A stretch of 64,000 nt of DNA from Holothuria scabra (taxonomy: Eukaryota > Echinodermata > Holothuroidea > Aspidochirotida > Holothuriidae). The stretch spans positions 39,588,846 through 39,652,845 of the forward strand of contig CM074193.1 in assembly GCA_037179385.1 (NCBI GenBank), given 5' to 3'. Of this stretch, positions 31,501 through 45,200 are shown one piece after another; the first letter of the stretch is position 1; each line of letters opens with the position of its first letter. Below the pieces are notes generated by a model. That model saw only the letters and a program-made list of their open reading frames with translations. It did not search any database and had not been told where the DNA came from. The translations under genes and the position numbers were made by a program.

Positions 31501-33250
31501 TGCTCCCGTTTTCTCATTTTTGATACAATGACAGCGAAACAACAGAACGTCGCAATCGTTGCAGACAATGCTTACGGGGTAGAATGGGACCTGTTTTAAC
31601 TGCCTATGACATTTTTGAGCGGAAACTCTCACGTCTTCTTACCGGCGCGAACCGATCTTAAAAGTCGGTACTGGCATCTCAATTGCACCTTTTTGCACAC
31701 ATTTTGATTCGATGACAGCTCGACAACGGCACATCGCAACAGTTCGTAACGGGGCTTACACGGTACAATTGGACCTGCTACAGCCGCCTACGGCGTTTTT
31801 GAGCCCAAGTTCTAACGTCTTCATACTGGCGCGAGATGATCTTTTAAGTGAGTCGGAGGTGCAAATGCTGCTCCCGTTTTCTCATTTTTGATACAATGAC
31901 AGCGAAACAACAGAACGTCGCAATCGTTGCAGACAATGCTTACGGGGTAGAATGGGACCTGTTTTAACTACCTATGACATTTTTGAGCGGAAACTCTCAT
32001 GTCTTCCTACCGGCGCGAACCGATCTTAAAAGTCGGTCCTGGCATCTCAATTGCACTTTTTTGCACACATTTTGATTCGATGACAGCTCGACAACGGCAC
32101 ATCGCAACAGTTCGTAACGGGGCTTACACGGTACAATTGGACCTGCTACAGCCGCCTACGGCGTTTTTGAGCCCAAGTTCTAACGTCTTCATACTGGCGC
32201 GAGATGATCTTTTAAGTGAGTCGGAGGTGCAAATGCTGCTCCCGTTTTCTCATTTTTGATACAATGACAGCGAAACAACAGAACGTCGCAATCGTTGCAG
32301 ACAATGCTTACGGGGTAGAATGGGACCTGTTTTAACTGCCTATGACATTTTTGAGCGGAAACTCTCACGTCTTCCTACCGGCGCGAACCGATCTTAAAAG
32401 TCGGTCCTGGCATCTCAATTGCACCTTTTTGCACACATTTTGATTCGATGACAGCTCGACAACGGCACATCGCAACAGTTCGTAACGGGGCTTACACGGT
32501 ACAATTGGACCTGCTACAGCCGCCTACGGCGTTTTTGAGCCCAAGTTCTAACGTCTTCATACTGGCGCGAGATGATCTTTTAAGTGAGTCGGAGGTGCAA
32601 ATGCTGCTCCCGTTTTCTCATTTTTGATACAATGACAGCGAAACAACAGAACGTCGCAATCGTTGCAGACAATGCTTACGGGGTAGAATGGGACCTGTTT
32701 TAACTGCCTATGACATTTTTGAGCGGAAACTCTCACGTCTTCCTACCGGCGCGAACCGATCTTAAAAGTCGGTCCTGGCATCTCAATTGCACTTTTTTGC
32801 ACACATTTTGATTCGATGACAGCTCGACAACGGCACATCGCAACAGTTCGTAACGGGGCTTACACGGTACAATTGGACCTGCTACAGCCGCCTACGGCGT
32901 TTTTGAGCCCAAGTTCTAACGTCTTCATACTGGCGCGAGATGATCTTTTAAGTGAGTCGGAGGTGCAAATGCTGCTCCCGTTTTCTCATTTTTGATACAA
33001 TGACAGCGAAACAACAGAACGTCGCAATCGTTGCAGACAATGCTTACGGGGTAGAATGGGACCTGTTTTAACTGCCTATGACATTTTTGAGCGGAAACTC
33101 TCACGTCTTCCTACCGGCGCGAACCGATCTTAAAAGTCGGTCCTGGCATCTCAATTGCACTTTTTTGCACACATTTTGATTCGATGACAGCTCGACAACG
33201 GCACATCGCAACAGTTCGTAACGGGGCTTACACGGTACAATTGGACCTGC
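28531..33250 (+). repeat. Homogeneous satellite segment
   Basis: Monomers are nearly identical, with isolated point differences such as GGTGTAAATGC (about 28915) and GCGTGTTTGAG (about 31059). Confidence 0.85.
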
Positions 33251-36200
33251 TACAGCCGCCTACGGCGTTTTGAGCCCAAGTTCTAACGTCTTCATACTGG
33301 CGCGAGATGATCTTTTAAGTGAGTCGGAGGTGCAAATGCTGCTCCCGTTTTCTCATTTTTGATACAATGACAGCGAAACAACAGAACGTCGCAATCGTTG
33401 CAGACAATGCTTACGGGGTAGAATGGGACCTGTTTTAACTGCCTATGACATTTTTGAGCGGAAACTCTCACGTCTTCCTACCGGCGCGAACCGATCTTAA
33501 AAGTCGGTCCTGGCATCTCAATTGCACTTTTTTGCACACATTTTGATTCGATGACAGCTCGACAACGGCACATCGCAACAGTTCGTAACGGGGCTTACAC
33601 GGTACAATTGGACCTGCTACAGCCGCCTACGGCGGGTTGAGCCCAAGTTCTAACGTCTTCATACTGGCGCGAGATGATCTTTTAAGTGAGTCGGAGGTGC
33701 AAATGCTGCTCCCGTTTTCTCATTTTTGATACAATGACAGCGAAACAACAGAACGTCGCAATCGTTGCAGACAATGCTTACGGGGTAGAATGGGACCTGT
33801 TTTAACTGCCTATGACATTTTTGAGCGGAAACTCTCACGTCTTCCTACCGGCGCGAACCGATCTTAAAAGTCGGTCCTGGCATCTCAATTGCACTTTTTT
33901 GCACACATTTTGATTCGATGACAGCTCGACAACGGCACATCGCAACAGTTCGTAACGGGGCTTACACGGTACAATTGGACCTGCTACAGCCGCCTACGGC
34001 GTATTTGAGGCCAAGTTCTAACGTCTTCATACTGGCGCGAGATGATCTTTTAAGTGAGTCGGAGGTGCAAATGCTGCTCCCGTTTTCTCATTTTTGATAC
34101 AATGACAGCGAAACAACAGAACGTCGCAATCGTTGCAGACAATGCTTACGGGGTAGAATGGGACCTGTTTTAACTGCCTATGACATTTTTGAGCGGAAAC
34201 TCTCACGTCTTCCTACCGGCGCGAACCGATCTTAAAAGTCGGTCCTGGCATCTCAATTGCACTATTTTGCACACATTTTGATTCGATGACAGCTCGACAA
34301 CGGCACATCGCAACAGTTCGTAACGGGGCTTGCACGGTACAATTGGACCTGCTACAGCCGCCTACGGCGTTTTTGAGCCCAAGTTCTAACGTCTTCATAC
34401 TGGCGCGAGATGATCTTTTAAGTGAGTCGGAGGTGCAAATGCTGCTCCCGTTTTCTCATTTTTGATACAATGACAGCGAAACAACAGAACGTCGCAATCG
34501 TTGCAGACAATGCTTACGGGGTAGAATGGGACCTGTTTTAACTGCCTATGACATTTTTGAGCGGAAACTCTCACGTCTTCCTACCGGCGCGAACCGATCT
34601 TAAAAGTCGGTCCTGGCATCTCAATTGCACTTTTTTGCACACATTTTGATTCGATGACAGCTCGACAACGGCACATCGCAACAGTTCGTAACGGGGCTTA
34701 CACGGTACAATTGGACCTGCTACAGCCGCCTACGGCGTTTTTGAGCCCAAGTTCTAACGTCTTCATACTGGCGCGAGATGATCTTTTAAGTGAGTCGGAG
34801 GTGCAAATGCTGCTCCCGTTTTCTCATTTTTGATACAATGACAGCGAAACAACAGAACGTCGCAATCGTTGCAGACAATGCTTACGGGGTAGAATGGGAC
34901 CTGTTTTAACTGCCTATGACATTTTTGAGCGGAAACTCTCACGTCTTCCTACCGGCGCGAACCGATCTTAAAAGTCGGTCCTGGCATCTCAATTGCACTT
35001 TTTGCACACATTTTGATTCGATGACAGCTCGACAACGGCACATCGCAACAGTTCGTAACGGGGCTTACACGGTACAATTGGACCTGCTACAGCCGCCTAC
35101 GGCGTTTTTGAGCCCAAGTTCTAACGTCTTCATACTGGCGCGAGATGATCTTTTAAGTGAGTCGGAGGTGCAAATGCTGCTCCCGTTTTCTCATTTTTGA
35201 TACAATGACAGCGAAACAACAGAACGTCGCAATCGTTGCAGACAATGCTTACGGGGTAGAATGGGACCTGTTTTAACTGCCTATGACATTTTTGAGCGGA
35301 AACTCTCACGTCTTCCTACCGGCGCGAACCGATCTTAAAAGTCGGTCCTGGCATCTCAATTGCACTTTTTTGCACACATTTTGATTCGATGACAGCTCGA
35401 CAACGGCACATCGCAACAGTTCGTAACGGGGCTTACACGGTACAATTGGACCTGCTACAGCCGCCTACGGCGGTTTTGAGCCCAAGTTCTAACGTCTTCA
35501 TACTGGCGCGAGATGATCTTTTAAGTGAGTCGGAGGTGCAAATGCTGCTCCCGTTTTCTCATTTTTGATACAATGACAGCGAAACAACAGAACGTCGCAA
35601 TCGTTGCAGACAATGCTTACGGGGTAGAATGGGACCTGTTTTAACTGCCTATGACATTTTTGAGCGGAAACTCTCACGTCTTCCTACCGGCGCGAACCGA
35701 TCTTAAAAGTCGGTCCTGGCATCTCAATTGCACTTTTTTGCACACATTTTGATTCGATGACAGCTCGACAACGGCACATCGCAACAGTTCGTAACGGGGC
35801 TTACACGGTACAATTGGACCTGCTACAGCCGCCTACGGCGTCTTTGAGCCCAAGTTCTAACGTCTTCATACTGGCGCGAGATGATCTTTTAAGTGAGTCG
35901 GAGGTGCAAATGCTGCTCCCGTTTTCTCATTTTTGATACAATGACAGCGAAACAACAGAACGTCGCAATCGTTGCAGACAATGCTTACGGGGTAGAATGG
36001 GACCTGTTTTAACTGCCTATGACATTTTTGAGCGGAAACTCTCACGTCTTCCTACCGGCGCGAACCGATCTTAAAAGTCGGTCCTGGCATCTCAATTGCA
36101 CTTTTTTGCACACATTTTGATTCGATGACAGCTCGACAACGGCACATCGCAACAGTTCGTAACGGGGCTTACACGGTACAATTGGACCTGCTACAGCCGC

Positions 36201-39200
36201 CTACGGCGTTTTTGAGCCCAAGTTCTAACGTCTTCATACTGGCGCGAGATGATCTTTTAAGTGAGTCGGAGGTGCAAATGCTGCTCCCGTTTTCTCATTT
36301 TTGATACAATGACAGCGAAACAACAGAACGTCGCAATCGTTGCAGACAATGCTTACGGGGTAGAATGGGACCTGTTTTAACTGCCTATGACATTTTTGAG
36401 CGGAAACTCTCACGTCTTCCTACCGGCGCGAACCGATCTTAAAAGTCGGTCCTGGCATCTCAATTGCACTTTTTGCACACATTTTGATTCGATGACAGCT
36501 CGACAACGGCACATCGCAACAGTTCGTAACGGGGCTTACACGGTACAATTGGACCTGCTACAGCCGCCTACGGCGTTTTTGAGCCCAAGTTCTAACGTCT
36601 TCATACTGGCGCGAGATGATCTTTTAAGTGAGTCGGAGGTGCAAATGCTGCTCCCGTTTTCTCATTTTTGATACAATGACAGCGAAACAACAGAACGTCG
36701 CAATCGTTGCAGACAATGCTTACGGGGTAGAATGGGACCTGTTTTAACTGCCTATGACATTTTTGAGCGGAAACTCTCACGTCTTCCTACCGGCGCGAAC
36801 CGATCTTAAAAGTCGGTCCTGGCATCTCAATTGCACTTTTTTGCACACATTTTGATTCGATGACAGCTCGACAACGGCACATCGCAACAGTTCGTAACGG
36901 GGCTTACACGGTACAATTGGACCTGCTACAGCCGCCTACGGCGTTTTTGAGCCCAAGTTCTAACGTCTTCATACTGGCGCGAGATGATCTTTTAAGTGAG
37001 TCGGAGGTGCAAATGCTGCTCCCGTTTTCTCATTTTTGATACAATGACAGCGAAACAACAGAACGTCGCAATCGTTGCAGACAATGCTTACGGGGTAGAA
37101 TGGGACCTGTTTTAACTGCCTATGACATTTTTGAGCGGAAACTCTCACGTCTTCCTACCGGCGCGAACCGATCTTAAAAGTCGGTCCTGGCATCTCAATT
37201 GCACTTTTTTGCACACATTTTGATTCGATGACAGCTCGACAACGGCACATCGCAACAGTTCGTAACGGGGCTTACACGGTACAATTGGACCTGCTACAGC
37301 CGCCTACGGCGGATTTGAGCCCAAGATCTAACGTCTTCATACTGGCGCGAGATGATCTTTTAAGTGAGTCGGAGGTGCAAATGCTGCTCCCGTTTTCTCA
37401 TTTTTGATACAATGACAGCGAAACAACAGAACGTCGCAATCGTTGCAGACAATGCTTACGGGGTAGAATGGGACCTGTTTTAACTGCCTATGACATTTTT
37501 GAGCGGAAACTCTCACGTCTTCCTACCGGCGCGAACCGATCTTAAAAGTCGGTCCTGGCATCTCAATTGCACTTTTTTGCACACATTTTGATTCGATGAC
37601 AGCTCGACAACGGCACATCGCAACAGTTCGTAACGGGGCTTACACGTTACAATTGGGCCTGCGACAGCCGCCTACGGCGTTTTTGAGCCCAAGTTCTAAC
37701 GTCTTCATACTGGCGCGAGATGATCTTTTAAGTGAGTCGGAGGTGCAAATGCTGCTCCCGTTTTCTCATTTTTGATACAATGACAGCGAAACAACAGAAC
37801 GTCGCAATCGTTGCAGACAATGCTTACGGGGTAGAATGGGACCTGTTTTAACTGCCTATGACATTTTTGAGCGGAAACTCTCACGTCTTCCTACCGGCGC
37901 GAACCGATCTTAAAAGTCGGTCCTGGCATCTCAATTGCACTTTTTTGCACACATTTTGATTCGATGACAGCTCGACAACGGCACATCGCAACAGTTCGTA
38001 ACGGGGCTTACACGGTACAATTGGACCTGCTACAGCCGCCTACGGCGTTTTTGAGCCCAAGTTCTAACGTCTTCATACTGGCGCGAGATGATCTTTTAAG
38101 TGAGTCGGAGGTGCAAATGCTGCTCCCGTTTTCTCATTTTTGATACAATGACAGCGAAACAACAGAACGTCGCAATCGTTGCAGACAATGCTTACGGGGT
38201 AGAATGGGACCTGTTTTAACTGCCTATGACATTTTTGAGCGGAAACTCTCACGTCTTCCTACCGGCGCGAACCGATCTTAAAAGTCGGTCCTGGCATCTC
38301 AATTGCACTTTTTTGCACACATTTTGATTCGATGTCACCTCGACAACGGCACATCGCAACAGTTCGTAACGGGGCTTACACGGTACAATTGGACCTGCTA
38401 CAGCCGCCTACGGCGTTTTTGAGCCAAGTTCTAACGTCTTCATACTGGCGCGAGATGATCTTTTAAGTGAGTCGGAGGTGCAAATGCTGCTCCCGTTTTC
38501 TCATTTTTGATACAATGACAGCGAAACAACAGAACGTCGCAATCGTTGCAGACAATGCTTACGGGGTAGAATGGGACCTGTTTTAACTGCCTATGACATT
38601 TTTGAGCGGAAACTCTCACGTCTTCCTACCGGCGCGAACCGATCTTAAAAGTCGGTCCTGGCATCTCAATTGCACTTTTTTGCACACATTTTGATTCGAT
38701 GACAGCTCGACAACGGCACATCGCAACAGTTCGTAACGGGGCTTACACGGTACAATTGGACCTGCTACAGCCGCCTACGGCGTTATTGAGCCGAAGTTCT
38801 AACGTCTTCATACTGGCGCGAGATGATCTTTTAAGTGAGTCGGAGGTGCAAATGCTGCTCCCGTTTTCTCATTTTTGATACAATGACAGCGAAACAACAG
38901 AACGTCGCAATCGTTGCAGACAATGCTTACGGGGTAGAATGGGACCTGTTTTAACTGCCTATGACATTTTTGAGCGGAAACTCTCACGTCTTCCTACCGG
39001 CGCGAACCGATCTTAAAAGTCGGTCCTGGCATCTCAATTGCACTTTTTTGCACACATTTTGATTCGATGACAGCTCGACAACGGCACATCGCAACAGTTC
39101 GTAACGGGGCTTACACGGTACAATTGGACCTGCTACAGCCGCCTACGGCGTTTTTGAGCCAAGTTCTAACGTCTTCATACTGGCGCGAGATGATCTTTTA

Positions 39201-42200
39201 AGTGAGTCGGAGGTGCAAATGCTGCTCCCGTTTTCTCATTTTTGATACAATGACAGCGAAACAACAGAACGTCGCAATCGTTGCAGACAATGCTTACGGG
39301 GTAGAATGGGACCTGTTTTAACTGCCTATGACATTTTTGAGCGGAAACTCTCACGTCTTCCTACCGGCGCGAACCGATCTTAAAAGTCGGTCCTGGCATC
39401 TCAATTGCACTTTTTTGCACACATTTTGATTCGATGACAGCTCGACAACGGCACATCGCAACAGTTCGTAACGGGGCTTACACGGTACAATTGGACCTGC
39501 TACAGCCGCCTACGGCGTTTTTGAGCCAAGTTCTAACGTCTTCATACTGGCGCGAGATGATCTTTTAAGTGAGTCGGAGGTGCAAATGCTGCTCCCGTTT
39601 TCTCATTTTTGATACAATGACAGCGAAACAACAGAACGTCGCAATCGTTGCAGACAATGCTTACGGGGTAGAATGGGACCTGTTTTAACTGCCTATGACA
39701 TTTTTGAGCGGAAACTCTCACGTCTTCCTACCGGCGCGAACCGATCTTAAAAGTCGGTCCTGGCATCTCAATTGCACTTTTTTGCACACATTTTGATTCG
39801 ATGACAGCTCGACAACGGCACATCGCAACAGTTCGTAACGGGGCTTACACGGTACAATTGGACCTGCTACAGCCGCCTACGGGGGTGTTGACGCCAAGTT
39901 CTAACGTCTTCATACTGGCGCGAGATGATCTTTTAAGTGAGTCGGAGGTGCAAATGCTGCTCCCGTTTTCTCATTTTTGATACAATGACAGCGAAACAAC
40001 AGAACGTCGCAATCGTTGCAGACAATGCTTACGGGGTAGAATGGGACCTGTTTTAACTGCCTATGACATTTTTGAGCGGAAACTCTCACGTCTTCCTACC
40101 GGCGCGAACCGATCTTAAAAGTCGGTCCTGGCATCTCAATTGCACTTTTTGCACACATTTTGATTCGATGACAGCTCGACAACGGCACATCGCAACAGTT
40201 CGTAACGGGGCTTACACGGTACAATTGGCCCTGCTACAGCCGCCTACGGCGTTTTGAGCCAAGTTCTAACGTCTTCATACTGGCGCGAGATGATCTTTTA
40301 AGTGAGTCGGAGGTGCAAATGCTGCTCCCGTTTTCTCATTTTTGATACAATGACAGCGAAACAACAGAACGTCGCAATCGTTGCAGACAATGCTTACGGG
40401 GTAGAATGGGACCTGTTTTAACTGCCTATGACATTTTTGAGCGGAAACTCTCACGTCTTCCTACCGGCGCGAACCGATCTTAAAAGTCGGTCCTGGCATC
40501 TCAATTGCACTTTTTTGCACACATTTTGATTCGATGACAGCTCGACAACGGCACATCGCAACAGTTCGTAACGGGGCTTACACGGTACAATTGGACCTGC
40601 TACAGCCGCCTACGGCGTTTTGAGCCCAAGTTCTAACGTCTTCATACTGGCGCGAGATGATCTTTTAAGTGAGTCGGAGGTGCAAATGCTGCTCCCGTTT
40701 TCTCATTTTTGATACAATGACAGCGAAACAACAGAACGTCGCAATCGTTGCAGACAATGCTTACGGGGTAGAATGGGACCTGTTTTAACTGCCTATGACA
40801 TTTTTGAGCGGAAACTCTCACGTCTTCCTACCGGCGCGAACCGATCTTAAAAGTCGGTCCTGGCATCTCAATTGCACTTTTTGCACACATTTTGATTCGA
40901 TGACAGCTCGACAACGGCACATCGCAACAGTTCGTAACGGGGCTTACACGGTACAATTGGACCTGCTACAGCCGCCTACGGCGTTTTGAGCCAAGTTCTA
41001 ACGTCTTCATACTGGCGCGAGATGATCTTTTAAGTGAGTCGGAGGTGCAAATGCTGCTCCCGTTTTCTCATTTTTGATACAATGACAGCGAAACAACAGA
41101 ACGTCGCAATCGTTGCAGACAATGCTTACGGGGTAGAATGGGACCTGTTTTAACTGCCTATGACATTTTTGAGCGGAAACTCTCACGTCTTCCTACCGGC
41201 GCGAACCGATCTTAAAAGTCGGTCCTGGCATCTCAATTGCACTTTTTTGCACACATTTTGATTCGATGACAGCTCGACAACGGCACATCGCAACAGTTCG
41301 TAACGGGGCTTACACGGTACAATTGGACCTGCTACAGCCGCCTACGGCGTTTTGAGCCCAAGTTCTAACGTCTTCATACTGGCGCGAGATGATCTTTTAA
41401 GTGAGTCGGAGGTGCAAATGCTGCTCCCGTTTTCTCATTTTTGATACAATGACAGCGAAACAACAGAACGTCGCAATCGTTGCAGACAATGCTTACGGGG
41501 TAGAATGGGACCTGTTTTAACTGCCTATGACATTTTTGAGCGGAAACTCTCACGTCTTCCTACCGGCGCGAACCGATCTTAAAAGTCGGTCCTGGCATCT
41601 CAATTGCACTTTTTTGCACACATTTTGATTCGATGACAGCTCGACAACGGCACATCGCAACAGTTCGTAACGGGGCTTACACGGTACAATTGGACCTGCT
41701 ACAGCCGCCTACGGCGTTTTTGAGCCCAAGTTCTAACGTCTTCATACTGGCGCGAGATGATCTTTTAAGTGAGTCGGAGGTGCAAATGCTGCTCCCGTTT
41801 TCTCATTTTTGATACAATGACAGCGAAACAACAGAACGTCGCAATCGTTGCAGACAATGCTTACGGGGTAGAATGGGACCTGTTTTAACTGCCTATGACA
41901 TTTTTGAGCGGAAACTCTCACGTCTTCCTACCGGCGCGAACCGATCTTAAAAGTCGGTCCTGGCATCTCAATTGCACTTTTTTGCACACATTTTGATTCG
42001 ATGACAGCTCGACAACGGCACATCGCAACAGTTCGTAACGGGGCTTACACGGTACAATTGGACCTGCTACAGCCGCCTACGGCGTTTTTGAGAGCAAGTT
42101 CTAACGTCTTCATACTGGCGCGAGATGATCTTTTAAGTGAGTCGGAGGTGCAAATGCTGCTCCCGTTTTCTCATTTTTGATACAATGACAGCGAAACAAC

Positions 42201-45200
42201 AGAACGTCGCAATCGTTGCAGACAATGCTTACGGGGTAGAATGGGACCTGTTTTAACTGCCTATGACATTTTTGAGCGGAAACTCTCACGTCTTCCTACC
42301 GGCGCGAACCGATCTTAAAAGTCGGTCCTGGCATCTCAATTGCACTTTTTGCACACATTTTGATTCGATGACAGCTCGACAACGGCACATCGCAACAGTT
42401 CGTAACGGGGCTTACACGGTACAATTGGACCTGCTACAGCCGCCTACGGCGTTTTTGAGCCCAAGTTCTAACGTCTTCATACTGGCGCGAGATGATCTTT
42501 TAAGTGAGTCGGAGGTGCAAATGCTGCTCCCGTTTTCTCATTTTTGATACAATGACAGCGAAACAACAGAACGTCGCAATCGTTGCAGACAATGCTTACG
42601 GGGTAGAATGGGACCTGTTTTAACTGCCTATGACATTTTTGAGCGGAAACTCTCACGTCTTCCTACCGGCGCGAACCGATCTTAAAAGTCGGTCCTGGCA
42701 TCTCAATTGCACTTTTTTGCACACATTTTGATTCGATGACAGCTCGACAACGGCACATCGCAACAGTTCGTAACGGGGCTTACACGGTACAATTGGACCT
42801 GCTACAGCCGCCTACGGGGTTTTGAGCCCAAGTTCTAACGTCTTCATACTGGCGCGAGATGATCTTTTAAGTGAGTCGGAGGTGCAAATGCTGCTCCCGT
42901 TTTCTCATTTTTGATACAATGACAGCGAAACAACAGAACGTCGCAATCGTTGCAGACAATGCTTACGGGGTAGAATGGGACCTGTTTTAACTGCCTATGA
43001 CATTTTTGAGCGGAAACTCTCACGTCTTCCTACCGGCGCGAACCGATCTTAAAAGTCGGTCCTGGCATCTCAATTGCACTTTTTTGCACACATTTTGATT
43101 CGATGACAGCTCGACAACGGCACATCGCAACAGTTCGTAACGGGGCTTACACGGTACAATTGGACCTGCTACAGCCGCCTACGGCGTTTTTGAGCCCAAG
43201 TTCTAACGTCTTCATACTGGCGCGAGATGATCTTTTAAGTGAGTCGGAGGTGCAAATGCTGCTCCCGTTTTCTCATTTTTGATACAATGACAGCGAAACA
43301 ACAGAACGTCGCAATCGTTGCAGACAATGCTTACGGGGTAGAATGGGACCTGTTTTAACTGCCTATGACATTTTTGAGCGGGAAACTCTCACGTCTTCCT
43401 ACCGGCGCGAACCGATCTTTAAAAGTCGGTCCTGGCATCTCAATTGCACTTTTTTGCACACATTTTGATTCGATGACAGCTCGACAACGGCACATCGCAA
43501 CAGTTCGTAACGGGGCTTACACGGTACAATTGGACCTGCTACAGCCGCCTACGGCGTTTTTGAGCCCAAGTTCTAACGTCTTCATACTGGCGCGAGAGGA
43601 TCTTTTAAGTGAGTCGGAGGTGCAAATGCTGCTCCCGTTTTCTCATTTTTGATACAATGACAGCGAAACAACAGAACGTCGCAATCGTTGCAGACAATGC
43701 TTACGGGGTAGAATGGGACCTGTTTTAACTGCCTATGACATTTTTGAGCGGAAACTCTCACGTCTTCCTACCGGCGCGAACCGATCTTAAAAGTCGGTCC
43801 TGGCATCTCAATTGCACTTTTTTGCACACATTTTGATTCGATGACAGCTCGACAACGGCACATCGCAACAGTTCGTAACGGGGCTTACACGGTACAATTG
43901 GACCTGCTACAGCCGCCTACGGCGTTTTGAGCCAAGTTCTAACGTCTTCATACTGGCGCGAGATGATCTTTTAAGTGAGTCGGAGGTGCAAATGCTGCTC
44001 CCGTTTTCTCATTTTTGATACAATGACAGCGAAACAACAGAACGTCGCAATCGTTGCAGACAATGCTTACGGGGTAGAATGGGACCTGTTTTAACTGCCT
44101 ATGACATTTTTGAGCGGAAACTCTCACGTCTTCCTACCGGCGCGAACCGATCTTTAAAAGTCGGTCCTGGCATCTCAATTGCACTTTTTTGCACACATTT
44201 TGATTCGATGACAGCTCGACAACGGCACATCGCAACAGTTCGTAACGGGGGTTACACGCTACAATTGGACCTGCTACAGCCGCCTACTGGCTTTTTGCGC
44301 CCAAGTTCTAACGTCTTCATACTGGCGCGAGATGATCTTTTAAGTGAGTCGGAGGTGCAAATGCTGCTCCCGTTTTCTCATTTTTGATACAATGACAGCG
44401 AAACAACAGAACGTCGCAATCGTTGCAGACAATGCTTACGGGGTAGAATGGGACCTGTTTTAACTGCCTATGACATTTTTGAGCGGAAACTCTCACGTCT
44501 TCCTACCGGCGCGAACCGATCTTAAAAGTCGGTCCTGGCATCTCAATTGCACTTTTTTGCACACATTTTGATTCGATGACAGCTCGACAACGGCACATCG
44601 CAACAGTTCGTAACGGGGCTTACACGGTACAATTGGACCTGCTACAGCCGCCTACGGCGTTTTTGAGCCAAGTTCTAACGTCTTCATACTGGCGCGAGAT
44701 GATCTTTTAAGTGAGTCGGAGGTGCAAATGCTGCTCCCGTTTTCTCATTTTTGATACAATGACAGCGAAACAACAGAACGTCGCAATCGTTGCAGACAAT
44801 GCTTACGGGGTAGAATGGGACCTGTTTTAACTGCCTATGACATTTTTGAGCGGAAACTCTCACGTCTTCCTACCGGCGCGAACCGATCTTAAAAGTCGGT
44901 CCTGGCATCTCAATTGCACTTTTTTGCACACATTTTGATTCGATGACAGCTCGACAACGGCACATCGCAACAGTTCGTAACGGGGCTTACACGGTACAAT
45001 TGGACCTGCTACAGCCGCCTACGGCGTTTTTGAGCCCAAGTTCTAACGTCTTCATACTGGCGCGAGATGATCTTTTAAGTGAGTCGGAGGTGCAAATGCT
45101 GCTCCCGTTTTCTCATTTTTGATACAATGACAGCGAAACAACAGAACGTCGCAATCGTTGCAGACAATGCTTACGGGGTAGAATGGGACCTGTTTTAACT

